Assembly: GCF_018437265.1 (NCBI RefSeq)
Contig: NZ_JAAMFL010000002.1
Span: 20,663-84,662, forward strand
Origin: Fructobacillus parabroussonetiae
GTDB taxonomy: Bacteria > Bacillota > Bacilli > Lactobacillales > Lactobacillaceae
DNA length: 64,000 nucleotides
Reading direction: 5' to 3'
The notes under the pieces are model-generated. The model was not told the DNA's origin and did not search any database. It worked only from the letters and a program-made list of their open reading frames with translations. Positions 43,774 through 52,179 of this stretch are shown piece after piece. The translations under genes were made by a program, and so were the position numbers. Positions within the stretch are counted from its first letter, which is position 1, and the number at the start of each line of letters is the position of its first letter.

Positions 43774-44796
43774 ATGGAAGCAAGTCAAGAATTTGCCTTG
43801 GTGGGGATTAAAAACGAAGCCGCCACGGAAAAAATTAACAAGCCCACACTGACTTTCTGGCAGTCGGTTTGGCACCGTTTGAAGAAGAATAAGTTGGCCG
43901 TGGTCTCTCTTTATTTCTTAGTTGCGGTGGCAGTCTTTGCCATCGGATCAACAGCCGTTGTTTCGCAAAGTGATGCGAACCAATTTAATACCAATGCGGG
44001 TGCCAAGTATAAGAGTCTGCCCCCTAAGTCCGGCCTACCTATTCCATACTGGGATGGGACCGGAACGGTGCTTGGCTCGGCTGATAAAGTCGACGTTTAC
44101 GAGAAAAACGGCGTGACGCAAAACTTCCTTCTTGGAACGGATAATTTGGGCCGTTCACTTGGAAAGCGTGTCACGGTTGGTCTGCGTATTTCGCTCTTCG
44201 TTGCCTTGGCCGCAACGGCCATTGACTTGGTCTTTGGTGTTTCCTACGGATTGATTTCCGGTTGGTTCGGTGGTTGGGTTGACACCCTCATGCAGCGTAT
44301 CATCGAAGTGATTTCGGCCATCCCAACTTTGGTTGTCGTGACTCTCCTGGCCATGCTTTTCGGTTCCGGAATTGGGTCCATCATCCTGGCCATCGCCCTG
44401 ACAAACTGGGTGGCCATGGCCCGGCAGGTGCGAAACCAAACCTTAACCTTGAAGGAGCGTGACTTTGTTCTGGCTGCCAAGACACTTGGCGGTTCCGGAC
44501 CAAAGATCGCAATTAAACACCTGGTGCCAAACATGGCCGGTACAATTATCGTGCAAGTGATGATGACGATTCCATCAGCCATCATGTTCGAAGCCGTTTT
44601 GTCAGCTATTAACCTGGGTGTGAAGGCGCCAACGGCTTCCCTTGGAACGCTGATTGCCGACGCACAGCAAATGTTGCAATACTACCCTTATCAAATTCTC
44701 ATTCCAGCTACCATCTTGGTTCTGGTTTCCCTGGCCTTCATCCTCTTAGGGGATGGTTTGCGGGACGCCTTTGATCCAAAGATGTTAGACGAATAG
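43774..44796 (+). CDS. oppC: Oligopeptide ABC transporter permease
   Basis: 340 residues. The long cytoplasmic N-terminus (about 40 residues) before helix 1 and the large loop after it (SQSDANQFNTNAGAKYKSLPP) are typical of OppC. The LGTDNLGRSLGKRVTVGLRISLFV segment and the EAA loop (RNQTLTLKERDFVLAAKTLGGSGPKIAIKHLVPN) are intact. It pairs with OppB to form the channel. SD AGGAGG precedes the ATG. Confidence 0.94.
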   Translation: MEASQEFALVGIKNEAATEKINKPTLTFWQSVWHRLKKNKLAVVSLYFLVAVAVFAIGSTAVVSQSDANQFNTNAGAKYKSLPPKSGLPIPYWDGTGTVLGSADKVDVYEKNGVTQNFLLGTDNLGRSLGKRVTVGLRISLFVALAATAIDLVFGVSYGLISGWFGGWVDTLMQRIIEVISAIPTLVVVTLLAMLFGSGIGSIILAIALTNWVAMARQVRNQTLTLKERDFVLAAKTLGGSGPKIAIKHLVPNMAGTIIVQVMMTIPSAIMFEAVLSAINLGVKAPTASLGTLIADAQQMLQYYPYQILIPATILVLVSLAFILLGDGLRDAFDPKMLDE

Positions 44797-44805
44797 GAGG
44801 CTTTT

Positions 44806-45855
44806 ATGCCAGCTCCCGTTTTACAAGTTAAAAATCTATCGGTTTCCTTTCAAACCTACGCCGGTGTTGTCAAAGCCATTCGCGGGGTCGACTTTGACCT
44901 GAAGAAAGGTGAAACCTTGGCCATTGTCGGGGAATCAGGTTCTGGAAAGTCCGTTACGACAAAGACCTTGCTTGGTTTAAACGCCCAAAACGCGACAGTT
45001 TCAGAAGAAAGTCAGATTTTGCTCGGTGAGGAAAACTTGGCCGGTTATGAAGAAAGTGACTGGGACCAGGTACGTGGTGCCAAGATTGCCATGGTTTTCC
45101 AGGATCCAATGACCTCATTGGACCCAACCATGACGATTGGCAAGCAAATTGCAGAACCCATGGAAAAGCACTTGGGTATGTCAGCCAAGGAAGCTTTTGC
45201 AGCGGCCCTGGCTTTGATGAAAGACGTTGGGATTCCCGATGCTGACAAGCACATTAATGATTACCCCCACCAGTGGTCTGGTGGAATGCGCCAGCGTGCC
45301 GTTATCGCTATTGCCTTGGCGGCCGAACCGGACGTGCTGATTGCCGATGAACCAACGACGGCTTTGGATGTGACCATCCAAGCCCAAATCATTAACGTGA
45401 TTAAGGCCCAGCAGAAGAAGCGGGACATGTCGGTTATCTTCATCACCCACGACTTGGGTGTTGTGGCCGACGTGGCCGACCGCGTGGCTGTTATGTACGC
45501 TGGTAAGATTGTTGAAAAGGGAACAGTCAACGAGATTTTCTACAATCCAAAGCATCCCTATACTTGGGGACTTCTCTCATCAATGCCAACGACGTCAACG
45601 GCCCTTGGTTCGCTTCATGCAATCCCAGGAACGCCACCGGATTTGTTATATCCGCCAAAGGGGGATGCCTTTGCCAACCGTAATGCCTACGCGCTAGACA
45701 TTGATCATGAGAAACAACCACCGTTCTTTAAGGTTTCCGATACGCACGAAGCCGCTACTTGGTTGCTTGATGAACGGGCCCCAAAGGTGGAGCCACCGGT
45801 TGAAATTCAAAAACGCCAAGCCTTTTGGCAGGAAAACTTTGTAAAGGAGGGGTAA
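44806..45855 (+). CDS. oppD: Oligopeptide ABC transporter ATPase
   Basis: 349 residues. Walker A GESGSGKSVTTK near residue 43, signature WSGGMRQRAVIAIAL near 160, Walker B VLIADEPTTALD, then the C-terminal Opp-specific extension (NPKHPYTWGLLSSMPT; IPGTPPDLLYPPKGDAFANRN). In many OppD proteins this extension binds an Fe-S cluster through Cys residues; none is seen here. SD AGGAGG lies just before the ATG. Confidence 0.95.
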   Translation: MPAPVLQVKNLSVSFQTYAGVVKAIRGVDFDLKKGETLAIVGESGSGKSVTTKTLLGLNAQNATVSEESQILLGEENLAGYEESDWDQVRGAKIAMVFQDPMTSLDPTMTIGKQIAEPMEKHLGMSAKEAFAAALALMKDVGIPDADKHINDYPHQWSGGMRQRAVIAIALAAEPDVLIADEPTTALDVTIQAQIINVIKAQQKKRDMSVIFITHDLGVVADVADRVAVMYAGKIVEKGTVNEIFYNPKHPYTWGLLSSMPTTSTALGSLHAIPGTPPDLLYPPKGDAFANRNAYALDIDHEKQPPFFKVSDTHEAATWLLDERAPKVEPPVEIQKRQAFWQENFVKEG

Positions 45856-45858
45856 GCC

Positions 45859-46794
45859 ATGCAGAATCCCGATGCAAAAAAACAAGTGGCGATTCAGAAC
45901 TTGACCTTGACTTTTAACAAGGGAAAGAAAAACGAAAACAAGGCCTTGGACAACGTTTCCTTCGACATTTACGAGGGGGAAACCTTCGGCCTTGTTGGGG
46001 AATCTGGTTCGGGAAAGACGACTTTGGGTCGTTCCGTCTTGAAGCTGTACGAACCAGAGTCCGGTTCCATCACCTTTGATGGTCAAGATATCACGAAGAT
46101 GAAGCGCAAGGAGCTAGGCGATTTTCGTCGTCAGGCCCAGATGATCTTTCAGGATCCGCAGGCTTCTTTGAACGGGCGCTTGACGGTTTCAAACATTTTG
46201 GGCGAAGGCCTTGATGAAGCCGGTTATCCAAAGGATAAGGAAAAGCGTCGGAAGAAAGTCTTGGAACTCCTCCACATGGTTGGCTTGAACGAGGACCATG
46301 CTTCTCGTTACCCGCACGAATTTTCCGGTGGGCAGAAGCAACGAATTGGGATTGCCCGCGCTTTGGCTGTGAAGCCAAAGTTCATCATTGCCGATGAGCC
46401 AATTTCGGCCCTTGATGTGTCCGTTCAGGCCCAGGTGGTCAACCTCCTGGCCCAATTGCAAAAGGACCACGGGTTGACTTATCTGTTCATCGCCCACGAT
46501 TTAGCCATGGTCAAGTACTTGTCCGATCGAATCGGTGTTTTGCACTGGGGAAAGTTGGTCGAGTTAGGAACGGCCGAACAGGTCTATAACCACGCCCTGC
46601 ACCCTTATACCAAGTCCTTGCTTTCAGCCGTTCCTGAACCAGATCCTGTTAAGGAAAAGGCCCACCGCGTTGAAACATACGATCCATCCTTTGAAAAGGA
46701 TGGGCAGGAACGTGAAATGCTGGAAGTGGAACCGGGTCACTTTGTTTTGGCAACGCCAGAAGAAGTGGTCAAGTACAAGGACGCCCAACAGTAG
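45859..46794 (+). CDS. oppF: Oligopeptide ABC transporter ATPase
   Basis: 311 residues. Walker A GESGSGKTTLGR near residue 52, signature FSGGQKQRIGIARALA near 155, Walker B FIIADEPISALD, and the C-terminal HPYTKSLLSAVPEPDP. It starts 3 nt after oppD with SD GGAGG in the oppD end. It powers uptake together with OppD. It is the last gene of the operon, followed by a hairpin terminator. Confidence 0.95.
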   Translation: MQNPDAKKQVAIQNLTLTFNKGKKNENKALDNVSFDIYEGETFGLVGESGSGKTTLGRSVLKLYEPESGSITFDGQDITKMKRKELGDFRRQAQMIFQDPQASLNGRLTVSNILGEGLDEAGYPKDKEKRRKKVLELLHMVGLNEDHASRYPHEFSGGQKQRIGIARALAVKPKFIIADEPISALDVSVQAQVVNLLAQLQKDHGLTYLFIAHDLAMVKYLSDRIGVLHWGKLVELGTAEQVYNHALHPYTKSLLSAVPEPDPVKEKAHRVETYDPSFEKDGQEREMLEVEPGHFVLATPEEVVKYKDAQQ

Positions 46795-46825
46795 AATGAC
46801 TAGAGAAGGTATTCTTTAAACGAGT

Positions 46826-46871
46826 AAAAGCAGTTAAGGCAGACATTGCATCTAGCCCTAACTGCTTTTTT
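46826..46871 (+). terminator. opp operon terminator
   Basis: AAAAGCAGTTA..GGC / GCC.TAACTGCTTTTTT. The T-run runs directly into the promoter region of prfC. Confidence 0.85.
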
Positions 46872-46890
46872 CCGGTAGAATAAAGACATT

Positions 46891-48402
46891 ATGACAGACT
46901 TTAAAGAAGCATTGAAAACAAGGCGAACATTCGCCATTATTTCCCACCCCGATGCGGGTAAAACAACACTGACTGAGCAACTCCTGCTCCACGGTGGTGT
47001 CATTCGTGAAGCGGGTACGGTCAAGGGACGTGGTGCGAAGAAGATGGCCTCTTCCGATTGGATGGCCATTGAACAGCAGCGTGGTATCTCGGTTACCTCT
47101 TCCGTTTTGCAGTTTGACTATGATGGCAAGCGAATTAACATCTTGGATACCCCAGGTCACGAAGATTTCTCGGAAGATACTTACCGAACCTTGATGGCCG
47201 TTGACTCGGTTGTCATGGTTGTCGATGCCGCAAAGGGAATTGAGCCACAGACTAAGAAGCTCTTTGAAATTGTCTCAAAGCGTGGTATTCCTGTCTTTAC
47301 CTTCTTTAACAAAATCGATCGTGATGCCCGGGCACCCTTGGACTTGGTCGATGAATTGGAGTCAACGCTTGGCATTCAAGCCTTTCCAATGAACTGGCCA
47401 ATTGGTTCAGGACAAATTCTGCAGGGGATTTACGACCTTCGTCAAAAGGAACTGATTCCCTTCAAAAACGCTTCGGACCATCCCGAAGTGATGGAAGAAG
47501 GAATGGATGAGGTCGAACTGCTGGAAGATGCGGGAAACGACTTTGACAAAGAGGCCGTGGCCCATGGAAAGTTGACGCCGGTCTTCTTCGGCTCGGCCTT
47601 GGCCAACTTTGGGGTGACGGAGTTCTTGGAACAGTACTTGCAGTACGCACCGGAACCAGTTGCCGTTGAAACGGTCGATGACCAAGTCATGGAACCGACA
47701 AACGATCAGTTTTCCGCCTTTATCTTCAAAATTCAGGCCAACATGGACCCTCGCCACCGCGACCGAATCGCCTTTGCACGAATTGTCTCCGGTGAATTCA
47801 AGAAGGGGATGGACGTGACTTTGTCACGGACCGATAAGAAGCTGCGTTTGGCCAACGTCACGCAGTTTATGGCGGAAGAACGTGAAAACGTTCAAGATGC
47901 CGTTCCGGGTGACATCATTGGTATCTACGATACGGGAAACTTCCAGATTGGCGACACCATCTATTCTGGTAAGAAGAAGGTGACCTACCCAGATTTGCCA
48001 ACCTTCACCCCGGAATTTTTTAACAAAGTCATCGCTAAGGATGTGATGAAACAAAAGTCCTACCACAAGGGGATTACCCAGTTGGTTCAGGAAGGAACAA
48101 TTCAGCTTTATAAGTCTTGGAATTCCAACGAATACATTCTTGGTGCCGTTGGTCAACTGCAGTTTGAAGTGTTCAAGTTCCGAATGGAAAACGAATACAA
48201 CGTGGCCATCCAATTCGAGCCAATTGGTTCCAAAGTCGCCCGCTGGGTCGACCCTGACCAGGTCAACGAAAAAATGGCCTCGTCACGAAACCTCTTGGTT
48301 AAGGATCGCTACGACCGGCCCGTCTTTCTCTTTGAAAACCAGTTCGCCATGAATTGGTTCAAAGACAAGTATCCAAACGTGGATTTGGAAGCAAAGATGT
48401 AA
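46891..48402 (+). CDS. prfC: Peptide chain release factor 3
   Basis: 503 residues, a little shorter than typical RF3. GTPase motifs: [12 protein letters not shown] near residue 17, the [14 protein letters not shown] switch II near 87, [12 protein letters not shown] near 140. RF3-specific C-terminal domains follow ([40 protein letters not shown]). It recycles RF1/RF2 from ribosomes after termination. There is no SD, and the ATG is 10 nt after a TAGAAT -10 (46876-46881) that overlaps the opp terminator tail. Confidence 0.95.
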   Translation: MTDFKEALKTRRTFAIISHPDAGKTTLTEQLLLHGGVIREAGTVKGRGAKKMASSDWMAIEQQRGISVTSSVLQFDYDGKRINILDTPGHEDFSEDTYRTLMAVDSVVMVVDAAKGIEPQTKKLFEIVSKRGIPVFTFFNKIDRDARAPLDLVDELESTLGIQAFPMNWPIGSGQILQGIYDLRQKELIPFKNASDHPEVMEEGMDEVELLEDAGNDFDKEAVAHGKLTPVFFGSALANFGVTEFLEQYLQYAPEPVAVETVDDQVMEPTNDQFSAFIFKIQANMDPRHRDRIAFARIVSGEFKKGMDVTLSRTDKKLRLANVTQFMAEERENVQDAVPGDIIGIYDTGNFQIGDTIYSGKKKVTYPDLPTFTPEFFNKVIAKDVMKQKSYHKGITQLVQEGTIQLYKSWNSNEYILGAVGQLQFEVFKFRMENEYNVAIQFEPIGSKVARWVDPDQVNEKMASSRNLLVKDRYDRPVFLFENQFAMNWFKDKYPNVDLEAKM

Positions 48403-48427
48403 GCAAAACGTGAAAGGAGTTCGGTTG

Positions 48428-48586
48428 ATGTTAACTTACTTAGTGACCGGTTCCATTTCTGGGATTGGCTTTACCAACAAGCTGAATGCAGCCATAGAGG
48501 ATTTGCAGAACCAGGATCATGAAATCATCAATATTAAATATGCCCAGTCGATTCGTCGTGTTTCGGCATTGATTCTATATAAATGA
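48428..48586 (+). CDS. Small protein (52 aa), paralogue of the 7591 gene
   Basis: It starts MLTYLVTGSISGIGFTNKLN, has a central DLQNQDHEIINIK and ends SALILYK. SD AAAGGAG lies 7 nt before the ATG, 26 nt after prfC, and a strong terminator follows, so it is the tail gene of the prfC transcript. It shares size, spacing and key positions with the 54-aa protein at 7591, and both resemble the Cse60 small-protein family in size and in the final aliphatic-Tyr motif. The function is unknown. Confidence 0.65.
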   Translation: MLTYLVTGSISGIGFTNKLNAAIEDLQNQDHEIINIKYAQSIRRVSALILYK

Positions 48587-48596
48587 TGTAAAAGAA

Positions 48597-48633
48597 ACCC
48601 CCGTGATTTGATGAACAAATCGCGGGGTTTTTA
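48597..48633 (+). terminator. Terminator after prfC / small gene
   Basis: ACCCCCGTGATTTG/CAAATCGCGGGGTT stem with a 5-nt loop and T-run. Confidence 0.88.
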
Positions 48634-48657
48634 ATTTCGACAAAAAATGGTGATGGC

Positions 48658-48840
48658 CTACTTATTTTTCTTATTGGAACGAACAGCGACTAATACAAAG
48701 ATGGCGCAAAGCAATAGAATCAGGTTGAGAATGATACTCGTCATGCCGTTTTTGCCAAGGGGGCTAAAAAGGATGAGCGACTCAAGGATGACCATGGCGA
48801 TTAGAAAGTAAACGATGTGTTGGTTGATGAATTCTTTCAT
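48658..48840 (-). CDS. Small membrane protein A (60 aa)
   Basis: Starts MKEFINQHIVYFLIAMVILE. Two hydrophobic helices (about 9-25 and 33-52) and a basic end RSNKKNK. SD AAAGGAG precedes the ATG at a normal distance. It is a tandem paralogue of the gene just upstream (48866), with the same length, the same MK-FI-QH start and the same two-helix plan. Function unknown; two-helix basic-tailed peptides may be immunity-type, stress or toxin-like proteins. Confidence 0.65.
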   Translation of the reverse strand: MKEFINQHIVYFLIAMVILESLILFSPLGKNGMTSIILNLILLLCAIFVLVAVRSNKKNK

Positions 48841-48865
48841 GGCAACATCTCCTTTAAAGAATGAT

Positions 48866-49051
48866 TCACTTTTTGCTCTTGTGTTCTGCAGACACAATCA
48901 GCACAAGAAGAACGGCGTAAGCGGCCGTGAACAAACTAACAGCAAGGCTAACGGTTGTATTTTGGACCAAGGGTGTGTATTCATTTAGTGCGGCAAGAAT
49001 AATGACGACGCTTAAAAACCAGTAGAGGTGCTGGTCAATGAACCTTTTCAT
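48866..49051 (-). CDS. Small membrane protein B (61 aa)
   Basis: Starts MKRFIDQHLYWFLSVVIILA. Two hydrophobic helices and a basic end EHKSKK. SD AAAGGAG precedes the ATG, and a minus-strand extended -10 (TGT-TATAAT, 49097-49105) lies about 45 nt upstream. The gap to gene A is only 25 nt, so they form one operon. The paralogy to gene A indicates local duplication and divergence. Confidence 0.65.
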   Translation of the reverse strand: MKRFIDQHLYWFLSVVIILAALNEYTPLVQNTTVSLAVSLFTAAYAVLLVLIVSAEHKSKK

Positions 49052-49161
49052 GTTGAAATCTCCTTTATGGGGGGTGAACGTGAAGTCAATTAATTTATTA
49101 TAACATAGGCTCTCGGTGACTGAATTGCTGTGACTTTGGCATGGGAAAATGCAAAACCTGC

Positions 49162-49167
49162 TATAAT
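49162..49167 (+). promoter_or_regulatory. folT promoter -10 (extended)
   Basis: TGC-TATAAT with TG at 49159-49160. Transcription would start shortly before the 49175-49195 hairpin (GGCGTT/AACGCC) and the riboswitch. Confidence 0.6.
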
Positions 49168-49204
49168 AGGAAGCGGCGTTCTGCAAAAAAACGCCAACAA
49201 TTTA

Positions 49205-49300
49205 TGGGGTAGAAACCCGTGCGTTAAGTGCGCTGGAAACGGAATGTGGGCCAGCGACGAAACAGTTAATGTGCGGTACGGGTTTCGCATTCACCAACTA
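49205..49300 (+). promoter_or_regulatory. Tetrahydrofolate (THF) riboswitch controlling folT
   Basis: The leader contains the THF-riboswitch hallmarks in order: GGTAG, a stem AAACCCGT/ACGGGTTT, GCGTTAAGTG, a stem GCTGG/CCAGC, ACGAA, GTGCGGT and GCATTC. The order and spacing match my recollection of the Eubacterium siraeum folT aptamer. Downstream, CTCC (49309-49312) can pair with GGAG of the SD (49318-49321), so folate binding probably blocks translation of the folate transporter. Confidence 0.85.
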
Positions 49301-49331
49301 GGTGGACGCTCCTTTGAGGAGGTTCAATCAT

Positions 49332-49910
49332 ATGAACAAGACACGCACGCGTTTTTCGAGGTGGGCTTTGCCCATCTTGTCGGTCCAGCAGCTCGTCCTA
49401 CTTGCTGCTTTAATTGCCCTCTCCTTTGTTTTGGGACGGGTGTCAATTACGACACAAATTCTTCGTATCTCTTTCGTTTTTCTTGCCTCATCTTTGATGG
49501 GGAAGTGGTTTGGGCCAATCTGGTCCATGCTTGTCATGGTCCTTTTGGACTTTGTTAAAACGAATTTCTTTGGTGGTGGGAACTGGTCGCCCTTTATGGC
49601 AATTGGCGTTGCCATTGCCGGCCTGATTTATGGGGCCTTTTTCTATCGGGAGAATAAGGAACAGAAGTTATCTTGGTGGACCATTGCCTTGGCCGTGCTG
49701 GCCATCACGGTCATCGTTAATCTGCTGATTAACACCGCTTCGATCATGCTTTTGTATTCAAGTAAGCATTCTTGGGCGGTTTTTAACGGGATGCTTGCGC
49801 CCCGTTTGCTAAAGTCTGTAATTTTTTACCCGATTCAGCTGTTATTAACTTATTGGGTCTTGAATAATCGAGTTGTTTTGGATCTTTCAAAACGTTTTTT
49901 CAATCAATGA
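49332..49910 (+). CDS. folT: Folate ECF transporter S component FolT
   Basis: 192 residues with about six helices. The folate-type segment RISFVFLASSLMGKWFGPIWSMLVMVLLDFVKTNFFGG resembles other FolT proteins. It is the substrate-binding subunit and needs the shared EcfA/A'/T module encoded elsewhere. ATG 49332 is 9 nt after GAGGAGG. The THF riboswitch upstream supports folate as ligand independently of the protein similarity. Confidence 0.88.
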   Translation: MNKTRTRFSRWALPILSVQQLVLLAALIALSFVLGRVSITTQILRISFVFLASSLMGKWFGPIWSMLVMVLLDFVKTNFFGGGNWSPFMAIGVAIAGLIYGAFFYRENKEQKLSWWTIALAVLAITVIVNLLINTASIMLLYSSKHSWAVFNGMLAPRLLKSVIFYPIQLLLTYWVLNNRVVLDLSKRFFNQ

Positions 49911-49919
49911 ATCAATAAA

Positions 49920-49956
49920 AAAAGCCGTTCTTTCCCTTGGAAAGAGCGGCTTTTTG
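49920..49956. terminator. Bidirectional terminator after folT
   Basis: AAAAAGCCGTTCTTTCC/GGAAAGAGCGGCTTTTT with a TTGG-type loop, between convergent genes. Confidence 0.88.
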
Positions 49957-49957
49957 C

Positions 49958-50662
49958 TTAGCTTTGTTTTGGAATGTCCTTGTGGGACTTGTCCATGTTT
50001 CCGTGTACAAGGGACGGAAAGATATAACGGTCGGACCAGGCGATGATCGATCCTTGGCAGAAAAAGGCAAAAGCCGTTCCGACATTCAAGGCGACCACCG
50101 TTCCGGATAAGAGCCAGCAAACCAATGAAATCATGACGCCGACCACGAAGTTGGACATTTGCGCCTTTGGAGCTGATCCGTGGAAGTATGAAAAGCGGAG
50201 AATGTTCGTCAGGTCATCAATGGGATGGAGGATGACATTGACCCGCTGGTAAATCGAAATCCCAACTCCAATGGTGCTTAGGCCAAGAACATCGATGATG
50301 ACTTTGGCCCAGATGGGGTAATCAATGAAATGAAAAACCATGAAGAGGGATGTGAAAACGCCGGCCAAGAGGGAAAAAAGAACACCGAAGAGAATATTAC
50401 CAAAGAAACGGCGCCAATCGAGTTTGTGGGCGAAGAAAATATTGGCTGTCGCGACTAAGACTGTGGTTAAGCCCAAAAAGAGGGCGATGGGCAAACCGGT
50501 TAGATGGGCCAAATTGGCCGCTCCGGCCGTCCAAGGTGCTGAGCCAAGGTTGGTTGAAACGGAAAGCCCGTTTCCCAAGGCATCGAGCGTTAGTGACAAA
50601 ATAAAGTAAAAGAGAAATTGCTTGAAGGAAAGTTCGAAATATTGTCCATCGCTGTGGTGCAT
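49958..50662 (-). CDS. YczE/YitT-type integral membrane protein
   Basis: 234 residues, about five hydrophobic helices. The family pattern LGNGLSVSTNLGSAPWTAGAANLAHLTG near residue 25 and the GISIYQRVNVILHPIDDLTNIL segment are typical of YczE/YyaS/YitT proteins of unknown transport role. ATG 50662 has AGGAGG 9 nt upstream; the frame is open 11 codons further, but without SD. Confidence 0.78.
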   Translation of the reverse strand: MHHSDGQYFELSFKQFLFYFILSLTLDALGNGLSVSTNLGSAPWTAGAANLAHLTGLPIALFLGLTTVLVATANIFFAHKLDWRRFFGNILFGVLFSLLAGVFTSLFMVFHFIDYPIWAKVIIDVLGLSTIGVGISIYQRVNVILHPIDDLTNILRFSYFHGSAPKAQMSNFVVGVMISLVCWLLSGTVVALNVGTAFAFFCQGSIIAWSDRYIFPSLVHGNMDKSHKDIPKQS

Positions 50663-50722
50663 GAGCGAGTGCCTCCTAATAGATTGATTGGCCAATGCGA
50701 GGCGTCGGACGCCCCTTGATGA

Positions 50723-52171
50723 TTACTTGAGTGAAAGTTTCACAACCCCTTCCCAGCGTGGGGTTTGGGGGAACATGTCAATTGGTTGGATGTAGTCAAC
50801 GTGGTATGCGGCGTCAAGGTCGCGCAAATCCCGTGCCAAAGTCGAGGGGTTACATGAAATGTAAACAAACTTCTTTGGACGGGCCTTCAAAATGGCTTGC
50901 TTCAAGTCATCTTCAAGACCGGGACGTGGTGGATCGACCACCAGTGCCGTGGGGTGGAAGCCATCCTTGGCCCATTTTTTGAAGACGCGGTCAGCAGAGC
51001 CAACCTCGTAATGGGCGTTTTGGATATCGTTTTCCTCCGCGTTCTTCCGGGCGTCGTCAACGGCTTCGGGGATGATTTCCATTCCCCGTACTTCGGCGAC
51101 TTTGTAGGCCATGGAAAGTCCTAAGGTACCCACCCCCGCGTAGGCATCGACCAGGCGATCGGATGACTGGAGGTCCAAGGCGGCCAATGCCACCTCGTAG
51201 GTCTTTTCCATTTGTTCGTAGTTCAATTGGAGAAAGGCCCTTGGGGAAAAGTTGAAAGTTAGGCCAAGGATATCCTCTTGTAGGTAGTCATTTCCCCAGA
51301 GCTTCCAAGTCTCGTCTCCCCAAATCAGAGAGGTCGAACCATCGTTTCGGTTCTGAAAAAGGCCTTGGACCTCTGGCAAAGTCTTTTGAACATCTTGGAT
51401 GATCAAGTCGGCATCTGGTAGTTTGTCTTCGGTCGTGACAATGGTTGCTTGGGCGAAACCAGCCTGATTCGTTCGAACGATTAAGGTTTTTACCAGGCCC
51501 TTTTTGCTTTTTTCGTTATAAAAGGAAAGCGAATGCCGATCTAAAATCTGGCCGAGTTGGCGAATGATTCGAAGCGTTCGTGGATCCTGTGTCGCCATTT
51601 CTGGCAGATCCACGAGATCGTGGGTGCCTCGCTTATAAAGGCCAATCGTTAACTGGCCCTTTAACTTTCGAATTGGTAAGGAGGCCTTGTTTCGATAGTG
51701 AGCGGGTGTGGCCATGCCAAGGGTGTCCAACACCTTGATTTGCTCGTAATGGTTCGGTTTAAACTTCTCGAGTGCTTGGCCAATCAGATCTTTCTTGAAG
51801 GCTAATTGTGCCGGATAAGCCAGGTGGGCGAGTTCGAAACCACCGACTAAATCAGCGGCGGGATCTTCTGCTGTCACGCGATCAGGGGAAGGTTCACGAA
51901 CGGTGACGGTTTTGGCTTCCAGATACTTATCCGTCACCTTCGTCACTTTGGCGGTGACCACTTCGCCGGGAAGTGCACCCGGAATGAAGGTGATTTTACG
52001 CTTGAAGTAGCCAATTCCTTCGCCGTTGATGCCCAAACGCTTAATGGTCAGTGGAAATTTTTGGCCGACTTTGACCGAAACGTCTGAAAAAGTCGGGCGC
52101 TGACCATGCCCTTGCTTTTGTCGGGTTGCTGGCCGTTTTTTGTAGGGATGATTTTTCTGATAATCTGACAT
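50723..52171 (-). CDS. rlmCD: 23S rRNA m5U methyltransferase RlmCD-type
   Basis: 482 residues. A TRAM domain (residues 33-90; FPLTIKRLGINGEGIGYFKRKITFIPGALPGEVV), then the SAM-dependent RumA-type domain with QLNYEQMEKTYEVAL, DAYAGVGTLGLSMA near 315, the VVDPPRPGLEDD motif and the catalytic Cys in VYISCNPSTLARDL near 435. It makes m5U in 23S rRNA. The Fe-S cysteines usual in RumA/RlmD enzymes (C-x5-C-x2-C before QLQH) are absent: that stretch reads AADLVGGFELAHLAYPAQL. It is 8 nt from the next gene upstream and cotranscribed with it. Confidence 0.9.
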   Translation of the reverse strand: MSDYQKNHPYKKRPATRQKQGHGQRPTFSDVSVKVGQKFPLTIKRLGINGEGIGYFKRKITFIPGALPGEVVTAKVTKVTDKYLEAKTVTVREPSPDRVTAEDPAADLVGGFELAHLAYPAQLAFKKDLIGQALEKFKPNHYEQIKVLDTLGMATPAHYRNKASLPIRKLKGQLTIGLYKRGTHDLVDLPEMATQDPRTLRIIRQLGQILDRHSLSFYNEKSKKGLVKTLIVRTNQAGFAQATIVTTEDKLPDADLIIQDVQKTLPEVQGLFQNRNDGSTSLIWGDETWKLWGNDYLQEDILGLTFNFSPRAFLQLNYEQMEKTYEVALAALDLQSSDRLVDAYAGVGTLGLSMAYKVAEVRGMEIIPEAVDDARKNAEENDIQNAHYEVGSADRVFKKWAKDGFHPTALVVDPPRPGLEDDLKQAILKARPKKFVYISCNPSTLARDLRDLDAAYHVDYIQPIDMFPQTPRWEGVVKLSLK

Positions 52172-52179
52172 AAGCTCTC

